DNA of 64,000 nt. Origin: Chalciporus piperatus. Lineage: Eukaryota; Basidiomycota; Agaricomycetes; Boletales; Boletaceae. The stretch covers positions 1 through 64,000 of the forward strand of contig JBBPTG010000045.1 of assembly GCA_038093975.1 (NCBI GenBank), in the 5' to 3' direction. The notes beneath the pieces are model-generated. The model was not told where the DNA came from, ran no database searches, and worked only from the letters and a program-made list of their open reading frames with translations. The translations under genes and the position numbers were made by a program. The first letter of the stretch is position 1. Each line of letters begins with the position of its first letter. This document shows, piece by piece, positions 10,250 to 20,563 of this stretch.

Positions 10250-11584
10250 CTAGTTCCGCCTGTTCCGCGGTCCGTTAGACCTAGTTGCGCTACCGTTGTT
10301 CTTGGGTCTCGCGTCATGTAGTGGGCCGTTCCACATGTTAATGGTTGGGAATTCGCACAGGCCACGCGGGTGTGCGACGGAGTGGCATAGGGAGCAGTAG
10401 AATAGGCGTGAAACTTCGCCCACCCCGTCGAGGGGGGTCGTATAGATGAATGTTGAGACGAGTTGGCGTAGTGCAGACCATGCATGTACCCCGTTAGTGG
10501 GGCTGTCCGCGAGGACGTTGAAACGCGGGGTCCCGATTCCCCCGCCCGCTTTGAAATCAAGAAATTCGATTCGGACCGAGTCGATGAAGCGTTCGATGAT
10601 GGAGGAGAGGTCAGGGAGGGGTTTGTGTTCGAGGTGTGGGTCGTGTTCACGTAGCACAGTGATAATCGTGTGTTTGTGGATGGGGTTACGCCAGGTATCT
10701 TGGATCGTCTTGCGTACGACGGCTGTGTTCGTGGTTGTGATGCCTGCGAGGTTCATGTAGAGGGTCGGCATTGTGCGTGGGACGAGCTCGCGAGCTTCGA
10801 AGGTTATGGTGGAGGAGGACCAGACTCTCTGGGCTAGAAGGGTAGCGCGAGTGTCTTCCGTTATGTTGTATATGAGGAATGCATTGGGGCATGTTTGGAT
10901 GGGGAAGCCCTCCGGTGGGACGGGCGGGGAGACTTTGCAGTCGCGGGTGGCAGCGTTAAAGGCTTTTGCGATTTCGTCTACGGCATCCTTGATGCGTCTG
11001 GTGGCTATGGGGTTTGTTCCGGACGGGTCTGATCCGTCGTAGTCAAAGACCCGGGCGAGGACTTTTGCGCCTGGGAGTTGGATCCAGTTTCTGAGTGTGG
11101 GACGGTGCATCTCGTCGGTGAGTTGGCCCGGCGAGAGGAGGTGAACGTGGGGGAAGCCCGCTTCGGGGATGGGAGTGAACTTTCCGAGGCCGGCGGTTCC
11201 GATGTTCGGGGTGTACGCCGCCATGCTGCGGTTGATTACCGCTACCTCAAAGAAGGATTCTAGGATCTGTTCGTCGGTAAGAGCGGGCGCAGGTGCCTCA
11301 GCGGGTTGGGTGGCAGGGGGGGGCTGAGACATGGCCGTTTCATGTCTCGGCGTGTTCATAGGTTTGGTTGGGGTTTTGTCGACGGCTATCTCGTCGTCTT
11401 CGCTCTGCATGTGAACGGTTTGGGAGTTGGTCTCCAAAAGCGGGGGCTCAATGGGGTGAAGTTGTGTGGATGCGGCAGGGGGTGGGGGGGTTGTCTGATA
11501 TGGTGAGGGGGTGTTTCGGCTTGGGGAGGGGGACTCTTCTCTGTACGAGTCGTCCTGGGGCCCAAGCAAAGGGTGCTCTTGCAA
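10250..11584 (-). CDS. LINE ORF1: nucleic-acid-binding protein with CCHC knuckle
   Basis: 444 residues, uninterrupted. The N-terminal 100 residues are Pro/Thr/Ser-rich and probably disordered. The middle (about 105-390) is globular without a recognisable catalytic motif. A CCHC zinc knuckle (C397-x2-C400-x4-H405-x4-C410) follows, then a short basic tail ending in RNRRN. This is the usual form of a gag-like LINE ORF1 product, which coats the element RNA and accompanies ORF2 back to the nucleus. It lies 500 bp upstream of ORF2 in a different frame, so ORF2 needs reinitiation or a separate translation route. The assignment rests on the knuckle, the position and the absence of introns. Confidence 0.85.
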   Translation of the reverse strand: MQEHPLLGPQDDSYREESPSPSRNTPSPYQTTPPPPAASTQLHPIEPPLLETNSQTVHMQSEDDEIAVDKTPTKPMNTPRHETAMSQPPPATQPAEAPAPALTDEQILESFFEVAVINRSMAAYTPNIGTAGLGKFTPIPEAGFPHVHLLSPGQLTDEMHRPTLRNWIQLPGAKVLARVFDYDGSDPSGTNPIATRRIKDAVDEIAKAFNAATRDCKVSPPVPPEGFPIQTCPNAFLIYNITEDTRATLLAQRVWSSSTITFEARELVPRTMPTLYMNLAGITTTNTAVVRKTIQDTWRNPIHKHTIITVLREHDPHLEHKPLPDLSSIIERFIDSVRIEFLDFKAGGGIGTPRFNVLADSPTNGVHAWSALRQLVSTFIYTTPLDGVGEVSRLFYCSLCHSVAHPRGLCEFPTINMWNGPLHDARPKNNGSATRSNGPRNRRN

Positions 11585-12090
11585 GACCCACCACTACAAA
11601 GTGTCTCGTGGAAACAACATGAGCTAGCCAGTTCTTGTGAAACTTAAAGCCAACCGGCAGGGGATTTTGTCCTCTCAGGCCACACAAAGGGACTACCTAT
11701 GTATGCCACGGCCCACCCCGTTCGAGTCACGACTTCGAACTAGAGCTTCCCGTTCCCTTACTAGTGCTTCGTTTGTAGAACCCAAACAGGAACTACGTAC
11801 GGATCCGCAATCTAGTAAAAGTCCACTGCCTCGCCAGAAGTGTGATCAAATCCGACTAACCACCTCACCATGTACATTGTAGCAAGCTACAGTGCAGTGA
11901 CGACGAGGCCGAGGGTGTCCTTTGACCATGTTGGTCTCGGATGGTTTTTAGAACCCGATTCCCCCCTGTTACGAAGCCTATGTCCACCAGGGACACCCTT
12001 TTACGGGACTTGGCACGAGACCGTGGTGACAGCATCGTGAATAGCATGGTGACCACCCCTTCGACCGAGTGAAGCTAGTGCTTCTGCAAA

Positions 12091-12487
12091 CCTCCTTTAC
12101 TAAGGGAGGGCTCAGCGGGTTTAACGTCTAGCTCCCCGACCACTAGCGACGACCGAACGAACGGCTGTGGGAACTAGACAGCCGCGCGCGCACGACTAAA
12201 AAAAACGGGCCAGGTGACAAGCACAACGATTAAGAAAGTACTCACCCGTCGTAGTTTACTGTCATTTCGGACACGGCAGAGCGCGACTAATGCCACTGCG
12301 AACCTCCTTCACTAAGGGAGGACTCCCTTCCGTAGTAGTTTTGAGTCGGTTGAGCTTCACCGTCGCCAAGCGTGTCCAAACGATACTTTAACCTCCTTTG
12401 CCAAGGGAGGACTTGGCCATGGGTTGCAGGTACAGACTTCAACGAGCGCATCCAAGCGACACGTTCGCCTCCTTTGCTAAGGGAGGA
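12091..12487 (-). repeat. Four copies of a hairpin repeat in the LINE 5' leader
   Basis: The core CCTCCTTT(R)CYAAGGGAGG occurs at about 12091, 12303, 12392 and 12468, with spacings of 212, 89 and 76 bp. Each copy is an imperfect palindrome (CCTCC...GGAGG) followed by RCT. They lie upstream of ORF1 in the leader, where promoter or RNA-structure elements are expected. Not a CRISPR array: spacing is irregular and there are only four short units. Confidence 0.7.
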
Positions 12488-12599
12488 CTCGTTGAGCAGC
12501 GGGGCGTGCTGTCTTGACCATCGAATGCGAGTATGCGAGTCGCTGAGGACTTGCTGTGCGTTGTGCATTTGAATGGCCCTCCTCTACCGCGAACTGAAC

Positions 12600-13569
12600 C
12601 GTGGGAAAACACGAGCAGGTAGTGGTACTGGATCAAGGAGCGCCTTGTCAAAATTTCGACACAAAAAGCCTATGCATGCAAGTCTGCTCCACAGCACAAT
12701 TTTGAATTGAGTGTATGCTCTTCAGTTTTTAGGTACAGTTCACTGGGATAAATAATACATGCTATTCAGTCACTCTTGCCATGGGCCAGTGCCGAAAATT
12801 TGCAGGCAGACTCACTGCTGCCTCAGCCTGATGCACAGTTGTCCCCACTCCGACCTCAAACTGACCTCAGACCCGCTTAGGTCACCTTGATATCAGACAC
12901 GTTACCTCACTTTGATACATTACCCAACCTTATTGATATGTAACTCTGTCACTCAATTTCCCCATCACACATGCGTGACGGGGAAATTCCGAGAAATGTT
13001 AGGTATAGGATTAACCAAAATGGGCGTGTAGACGAGGACGTGGCGTAAGGCAAGGCATCGATGACGTCAGGGGTGGTTTCTCTTGCACGGTCACCGCGTT
13101 CTAATTATTCCGAGTTACGGGAGATCCCAAAGTCACGGTGCTGGTCATAAACGGTGTTCTCACCAAACAACCATGTCCCTCTGAACTGTCGCTCAGTTGG
13201 CGTGCATCGAGTAAGAGTCAAAGGTTGCCCTCAACCTGGACTAGCACCATCATTTTCATACCTTCATCGCTACCACTCGCCGACAACTTTGTTTGATCCC
13301 GCCAGCCTTGCGACAGAGCAGGATCCACTGTCCTTTCGTCCTCCCTCCCTCCAAGTTCACTCACCGTCTGGAACGTCGCAAATCGTGGTATCTTTTCCAG
13401 GTTCACGACTCGACTAGGATCGCCAGCCCGCCCGATACCACAACGATACCCTCGGTCGTCATACCTATTGGCTGGTCGCGTCCTGTCGTTTTTAAATCAA
13501 GAGAATTAGACAATGTGCGCCGTTTCTCGTGCTCCTTGCTTGCGGGACTTGACAGCGATTGATAGCATT
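12600..13569. other. Intergenic region between LINE 5' end and the Prm10-like gene
   Basis: About 1 kb without a convincing gene. It should contain the right flank of the LINE insertion (the ancestral EXO5 promoter) and the promoter of the plus-strand gene starting at 13570. A 14-bp inverted repeat with a 6-nt loop lies at 12955-12988. Confidence 0.5.
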
Positions 13570-16500
13570 ATGACCTCATCTTCGTATACCCATCGAGATA
13601 CCGACGGATCACGTCCAAGTAACGCTGGGACCCACACACCGCGTCGCGTGCAGTGGGTCAGTAACGATGGAGTTCGTTTCACTCATGCTCTGGATGAACT
13701 GGGAATTGATGTACGTCCTTGTATCTATGCCTTTCTCCCCCCTTGGGCGATGCTGATCGCGCGTTACAGCGGAGTGCATTTGGGACACTCAGGGATGCTT
13801 TGGAAAGGCACCAGTCGCGAGAGCATCTTGAGGAGGAAGGCTCAGGTTCGCTTCCAACTATTCCTCCCCGAGCTGCCGTTCCCCTCCGCTCAAACACATC
13901 CGCGCCGGCCACACAAACGAATCCGTTTACAAATCCTCAAATCCCACTCTCAGCTTATCATCCTGTACACCTAAACACCGATAATCCTTACCACCCTGCT
14001 TCAGCACCTCGGATCCAGGTGTCCGAATCACAACGTACGACTGCTTCGTCAACACAGCAGAGTTCCCCTGGGACGGACGATATCAGTGACGGTATTTCCA
14101 GTAGGACGATCGTTGCACAACGTACGCACGACGTTCCCGGAGAGGTTTGGATAGACCCATTGGAACGCGAAGGATTACCCGTTCGCACAACAGCGCCTGT
14201 TCCATCACGAGACCTTGGGAGCGTCTTTCGACGCAGATCGACCTGGAGACAAACAGGCGGGGATCCTCGCCCAAGTTTGGAGGAGAAACATGTTGAGAGG
14301 CTCGCAGAACACCAAGCAGAGGGGGTGGTGCGAGCGCACACGAGGCGAGGATGGGGCTGGCTCCATCGTCGCTCGCCCAGTGATAAACGGACATCCAAAT
14401 CTAAAGGAACTCGCGTGGAAATGGGCAAAGAACACAAGGAAATGAAGGGCAAGAAGGGAAAGGCAACTGAGCGAAACCGCCATCACCACCGCCATGCTCA
14501 CTCCGATGTTGAAAACGACACCGATTTCACCGATAGAGATTTTCCGCGCCCTGGACGCGAACGGAGAGGTGTCCCTGCTACTTGGTTTGCACCAGTCATG
14601 CATCTCGGAGCTCATGCTTCGCATGACCACGATTACCATCCTCACCACGGTCCAAGACTTGGCAATGGTGTTCTCAGCGCGTTGCTGGCGTTATATGGCC
14701 AGGATCACGAGCATGACGATGAGGGGAGCGTGAGTGGAGCGAGTTCCCCAGGGAGGGAGAGTCGCACTAGCTCAGACGCCGGAAGCGAGGATGGTATTCT
14801 CCCAACGCCCCACCGTCCTTGGGTAACTTCTGAAGACGAGAAGCACCATGGTCACTCCACTTACGAAGGACGCAAGAGTGCCAAGGAAACCAAACAATCC
14901 GGCAAGTTCAGCCTTGGTCGTTCCCTCAAGGGTGCCTCCGCTTCGTCTATTTTCGCCCATATTCGAGCACCGTCCCTTCCTGCGTCGTCTACGACAGCCG
15001 CCCTCGTCGCGGGCGCAGGTACCCTTACAGGGGCAGCGGCACCACAACAAGCGACCCTCTCACCGAATCTGAAGAGACCTGGATATGGTCTCGTGAGGTA
15101 CTCTGTGGATCAAGTCCCGTTGGTTGCTCCAAGGACTCCAAAGAGCGATGAACCAGAATCTCCAGACACGATGGCGGCCACCATCGTCGCGTCTCCTACT
15201 GGAGATTCGGAGAACTTGGCGCACAGGCTAAAAGGCGATCAAGCCCACCCATCCACGACCCCAGGCGGACGCAGGGGTTGGACCAGCAAGTTGAAGGACG
15301 TTCCGTTGCCTATGCACCTGCCTTCGGGTCGCTTCATGGGGCTTCGCCCTGGCACGCCGAAAGAGAAAGGACTTTATACGCCGGGAGGGAGCGGGAGTGC
15401 AACACCTGCGAGTGTGGGAGATACGCCCGTGGACGAGTTCGGTGAGAAGAAAGACTACTTCGACCTTAAACATATGGAGAACGAGGCGCAACGCATCAAA
15501 GAACAGGGGAAGAAGGAACGGAAGGAGAGAAAAAGGCGGAGAGAGAAGGAGATCAGGCGTAAGAGGAAAAAAGCTGAAGTTTATGTGGGTGTCCATCTAC
15601 CTTTATAATTCCCGTTCGATGACTGAGATATTCGGAGTAGATCACAAGACACGTGGCTGCCATTCTTCAGAGGCAGGAGTTTATCTTGAAACTCGCGCGA
15701 GCGATGATGATGTTTGGCGGGCCTTCGCACCGACTGGCCGCGCAGATACAAAGCACTGGACGCGTCTTAGATCTCGAACTCAGTTGCATGTATCTCCCGG
15801 ACGTGATGCTTATCTCGTTCGAGGATAGTGCAACGGGAACGAGTAACGTCAAGTTCATCCGACAAGGTAGCGCTTTGGATCTGGACAAACTTGGGGAGGC
15901 ACACTCGTTGTATTGGAACGTAAGTAAACAACATTTCTAGCACATATATGCAACCAACCTTACGCTTCTAGGTCATTCATGATGTCATCTCCGTCTCTAC
16001 GGCATCGGCTTCGTTAGATGTGCTGATGCGCAAGAAGCCCCTCTACAACTTTCTGCAGTTGGTCCTCGTCGGTGGGATGTGCTCGGCGTCAATCTGCTCC
16101 GTGTCGTTTTCAGGCTCGTTTATTGATTGCCTCGTATCGGCACCCCTTGGCGCCATCCTCGTCGCGATTCAGCTGATGAGTGTACGCAACGAATTGTATG
16201 TGAACGTGTTCGAAATCACCGTCGCTACACTCTTGAGTTTCTTGAGTGCCGCACTGGCGTCGACGACACACTTCTGCTACTCAGCTGTTGCCAGCAGTTC
16301 CGTGGTGTTGATTCTGCCGGTAAGTGGGCAAAACTGTCTGTAAACCAGCTAATCAACTCGCATACATAGGGATTTATCGTACTCTGCGGCTCTCTCGAGC
16401 TCTCCTCGCGTTCGCTGGTCGCTGGTGCCGTCCGATTATGTTTCGCCCTGATGTATTCGCTCTTCTTGGGGTTCGGGCTCGCAATTGGTGCCGAGCTATA

Positions 16501-17284
16501 TGAGAAGATACTGGGACGGTCGGTCATAGGCCCGACCGACTACACATGCGTGGATTCTCATGACCCCGAGGGCCCATGGTGGCAGCAAACGCCAAGCCTG
16601 TGGTGGGCATTTTTGACAGTCCCCATGTACTCCTTGTTCCTGAGCCTGAGATTGATGGCTCCCTGGTGGAAAAAGGAACTCGTAAGTACTTTCCTGTTCA
16701 GACCACCGGGGGGCAAACGTTCCTCAGCGCATATATGCATGCTGACTCCCGCTGACAGATCTTGCTCATCGCTATCTCTTGTATTGGTTGGGTCACGAAT
16801 CACTTTGTGAGCACAAAATTCCCGAATCAGAGCGATATCAGCGCGGCAGTTGGGTGAGTTGCTTTGTATTCCCTGGTAGCGGCCACTGTGTGCTCACGGG
16901 ACATGGGGACGCGTACAGTGCGTTCGCTGTCGGGTTTGTGTCCAACTTGTACGGACGCTTTTTCAATGGGAACGCGTTTGTCGTCATGGTGAGTTTTCCC
17001 CTGAGCGACAAAGTCGTGTTTTGTTTTCTGTGAAAAAAAATTGACGAATCAATTAGATCACTGGGATTCTCTTCCAGGTGCCTTCTGGGCTTGGGAACGG
17101 TGGTCTCTTGAACTTTGTTTCGGATCAGACGTCGGGGTCGTCGAGCTCTTATACGAGTGGATTTCGGACGGCTTTGCAACTGATAGCTGTTGCGATTGGA
17201 CTCACCGTCGGCCTTGGTATTTCCCTCGTCGTCGTCCACCCTGTCCAGAGTCGTCGGCGCGCTGGAGGCTTGTTTAGCTTGTGA
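13570..17284 (+). CDS. Prm10/ThrE-type (DUF1212) multi-pass membrane protein
   Basis: Exon 1 (start ATG 13570, MTSSSYTHRDTDG) joins by a phase-0 intron at GAT|GTACGT to a long exon of about 600 residues. That exon is Ser/Pro/His-rich and disordered, and ends in a highly basic block (RKERKRRREKE). The conserved part then begins: ITRHVAAILQRQEFILKLAR, MMFGGPSHRLAAQIQ, DVMLISFEDSATGTS. About ten hydrophobic helices follow through 17284 (for example VEAPLG-like SAPLGAILVAIQ, PWWKKEL, LYGRFFNGNAFVVM, PSGLGNGGLLNF). The fold belongs to the ThrE threonine/serine exporter superfamily. The yeast relative is pheromone-regulated Prm10, of unknown substrate. At least eight exons. Function beyond membrane transport is not established. 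Confidence 0.9.
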
Positions 17285-17980
17285 TGACAGAGACAAGGTT
17301 TGACAACGGCTCTTGGCGGATCGTCCTGTTCCAAATATGGTATCCGTAAATCCGTCCATACGGCCTCTTAGAGCGCTCTCATTCGCAACTTTGCTTGGTT
17401 GGTTCTTTCACTTGTCATATCATCACAATTACTGTAGGTGTTTTGGGGGGCTTTCAAATACTCTAGACCTTACTCTTTCTGGGACTCTTTTATATCTTTT
17501 GGCCTTTCTTCTCAATCCGAGTTAATGGCATCGAACTTGGCATACATGCCCAATATTGACTTGCAATCTTGTCCGTTCGAAAAATTGTGCCCTGTGCGAG
17601 CGAGGGAGACAACAGGACCATTAGAATATCAGCACATGTTGTCCAACTTGAAGCAACAGCGCTGGTGTATTTCGCCTCGTATTGCACGGTGTGCTCTAGC
17701 TAGCCTTGGGCTGACAGTGGGACCCAACATCATGGACCGTTTATTCCGTACTTCTCCCGGTCGGTTGGCTTGCGATGAGTTCGTATGATTCCCAGTGCCG
17801 AGTCGCATTACCTCTGTTATTCGGAATTCATAGTTCTGAACCTTGCCCATGGCGGCAAAGAATGGGAAGCGCACAGGGAAGAGATCAGATTTCAGAAGAG
17901 GAAGGTCGGACTTGGGTCGGACTCCAATTTTGTAGTACGTAACTTGACCGTCTTGACTTGGAAGTTGGCGGTGTTTCCGT
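17285..17980. other. Intergenic region left of the KDZ element
   Basis: About 700 bp. The only longer frame (17438-17788) has no recognisable motif or conserved composition. No gene supported. Confidence 0.5.
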
Positions 17981-18223
17981 AATTTACCACTCCCTGAGGA
18001 CGTCCGGGAAATGGCCTTTCTGGGAGCGAGTCTGTCTCGGAGTCTCGGAACCAGTCTTGGACAAGCGGCGGCTCGGCGGGAAGTTCAGTCGGAGTTCAAA
18101 TTCCTTGCTCATACACGCTGCCTACCCTTCACCGTAACTTCACCAGTCAAGCTAGTCACCTCTCGCTCGCTCGCTCGCCCGCCCCCTCCCGCCCCTCGCT
18201 GCCCGCCGCTGGTGCCAGCCAGT

Positions 18224-20413
18224 ATGTCCCACCTCAATCTTGCGGAACAGCGCATCCTGGCAGCCGCCGGTGTCAAGGTGTCATCAGTCGGTCTCAGCGT
18301 GGACTGTCAAAACTGTGGTGGGGCAATGCCGCTCTCGATTTGTCGTAGTGACCGCAACGGCAATGGCGGCAAGCCCGTCGCCAAGGTATGCACAACCTTG
18401 CTACTCATTCCAGCTCTCTGACCTGCCCCAGCATCCACAATGTCAATCATTTCGCTTCTTTCCTCAATTCCTCTCCTTCCCGAACATTGTCTCAATGATA
18501 CCTGGTGGATCCAGTTCGTCGCCTGATCCCTCTGCTACACGGACTGGTCAGCTGCCATCAACCCTGTTTCCATCATCCTCTGTGGCTGGTCCGACCTCTG
18601 TGGTCTCGGTTGTCTCTTCCGAGCAAGCTCCCTCGAAAACAAAGGTTCCTCGTCAACGAGGAGAGCCATGCACCCACCCTTCGTGCCGTCGTGCAGGAGC
18701 GAGGCGATGTGCCCGTGCCATGTGCTTGTCGCATTGCACGGAGCTTGGTGGCTGTCTCTTCCACTCCACCACTGGTGGGCCAGCCATCGACTCCGCTGTG
18801 AGCATTGAGCAGCAGCGCCCCCCGCCAGCCCCTGTTCCAGCTGAAGATGAAGATGGGTTTGACTACAGTGATTGCATCCGAGCGATCACTCACTCGCTTG
18901 CAACGCAGGTACATATGCCACAATCTGATTCGGGACCTGTTCCCTCCCTTCAGGCACTTCTTGATCGTGCGAAGACTGCTGCCCCAACACCTCGTTTCTC
19001 CCCGCCTCTTCTGTCAGCTCAGTTCTCCCCATCGCCAACGGACGACACTGATCCTCCCGTGATCGAACATACCTTTCCCCCGCTATCCCAGTGGAGTGAT
19101 CTTCCCCCTTCGCCCACACAGCATCAGCCTCTGGCCTCAATGGGTTCCTATCCTACTCCAGTCACTGCCTCTTTCGTGTCTCAACCCACCCCTTCGCTAG
19201 TCAAGACAACAGTTGTTTCACGTAGCTCCAAACAACCTCGCATCACAAATCAATTGCATCCACTGTGGAATGAAGACCTTCAGCAGCTTGGTTGGCAGCG
19301 AAGCGAGCGAGAGAAGATCGAAGGACAACGACGCGCGATGGAGCTCGAGGAGAAGCAGCGCTTCTTCCTCCACTGGTATGATGCTGTAAGTAGCACTTGA
19401 TGGTCCGACGGGTAGGTATCAATTTGACATGTATATAGGATAAGGCTCCGGAGATGGTACAATTTGTATCAAAGTGCCCCTTCTGGCCGCACTGGCGACT
19501 CTCTGAGGAGATGTTGGTGTCCCTCGGCGAGGATATTACGCGGATTGAGGTGTATGAAGAACAGTTGATGCGGTGGATCCCGACTGACCTCCAGCATACC
19601 TTCAAGCTGGATTCGCGCTGTCATATATTCATCCGTCGCTATGGTATCACTGAATGTCTGGACTTCGACAAGCAGTATCAACTCGCGAAAGAGAGCAGCC
19701 GTCCACGTCATCTGCGATTCAACATGAAAGCAGAACGTCATCACTTGCGCCAGAAGATCAAGCACAAAGCGAGCAGGGTCCATAATAATTCCGATTCCGA
19801 TGACGAGGTTGAGATCATAGAAGCTGCCGTGACACCTCGAGCATCTGGCAAGCGTGCACGCAAGTCCAGTCCTCAACAGTCACCCGACAGCCCAATGCAA
19901 GTTCGCTCGCGACAACGATTTCGATCCCCGTCACCCACGACAACTATTTCCTCCATGATTTCCAAATCAACATCTGTCTCTACGGCCTCTTCACCATTCT
20001 CGTCGACCACGTCGCTCTCAGATAGCATCACCTCTTTCTCGTCACAGAAGAAGTTGCCATCGGGCACTACCCGGGCCGTTGTCTGTCCTGCGTGGACCGA
20101 TACATTTGTGTGGCCCAGGGACATGTTCACATGCGACATGGCCGCAGGGTTTCGGCAAATGGAGGACAAAGCTCTCGTGGACGAGTTTTCTCAAGAAGGG
20201 CTGTTTCGCCTCGTCTTTCAAGGTGCCATTTTTCGTCGGCCGACATACTACGCCAATCGCAAGCTATTCATAGTCACCATCCCGTCACTTCTCACCGAGC
20301 ACGAGGCTGCTGGACGCACCAAGAAGGGCAAGTGGAATGCTTATACAGCTGCGCGTCGTGTTGCCCTGGGTGAAGATGTCAAGCCGCCAGGTCGAAGTTC
20401 ACGATCCAAGTAG
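18224..20413 (+). CDS. Putative accessory protein of the KDZ element (cysteine-rich, unknown function)
   Basis: Three exons. The start MSHLNLAEQRILAAAGVKV is followed by CQNCGGAMPLSIC, and the protein joins across an intron to a long Ser/Pro-rich exon and, at about 19439, to the C-terminal exon. A cysteine cluster sits at roughly residues 135-165 (PCTHPSCRRAGARRCARAMC, then CTELGGCLFH), possibly metal-binding. A charged helix (RSEREKIEGQRRAMELEEKQR) precedes the last intron. The C-terminus (WPRDMFTCDMAAGFRQMED ... GRTKKGKWNAYTAAR) resembles a block I have seen in unannotated Agaricomycete proteins linked to transposons. No catalytic motif is recognised. Location inside the element and convergence on the transposase suggest an accessory role; this is inference. 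Confidence 0.65.
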
Positions 20414-20563
20414 TCATTCATGTTCTCTTTGTGTTGTCCACCTTCCACTCACTTCCTCATCTATTGTTTTGTCATTACACTGTGTCGCAACCTGTTTCAC
20501 TTATCCCAACTTGTATCCATAGTATCGAGAATGTATTACTGTAGTTTACACGAAATGGAGATG

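Larger units (their letters stand above)
4504..12600 (-). mobile_element. Full-length non-LTR retrotransposon (LINE, Tad/I-like with RNase H)
   Basis: Two intact ORFs lie on the minus strand (ORF1 11584-10250, ORF2 9749-4689), separated by a 500-bp spacer and followed by a 3' UTR of about 170 bp and an A-tail (a T-run at about 4504-4515 on the plus strand). The 5' leader extends to roughly 12.6 kb and contains four copies of a hairpin-forming repeat. The APE endonuclease, RT, RNase H layout is that of the I/Tad group common in fungi. No stop or frameshift is visible in either ORF, so insertion may be recent. I could not identify a target-site duplication, so the 5' boundary is approximate (plus or minus several hundred bp). 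Confidence 0.85.

Noticed and set aside
12091..12487. CRISPR-like array
   Set aside because: Only four short palindromic units with irregular 76-212-bp spacing, inside a eukaryotic LINE leader.
4480..12700. Target-site duplication of the LINE
   Set aside because: The bases beside the A-tail (TTGAAATTTCAGTACCGA) were compared with the 12.6-12.75 kb region. Only chance 7-bp matches such as AAATTTC were found.
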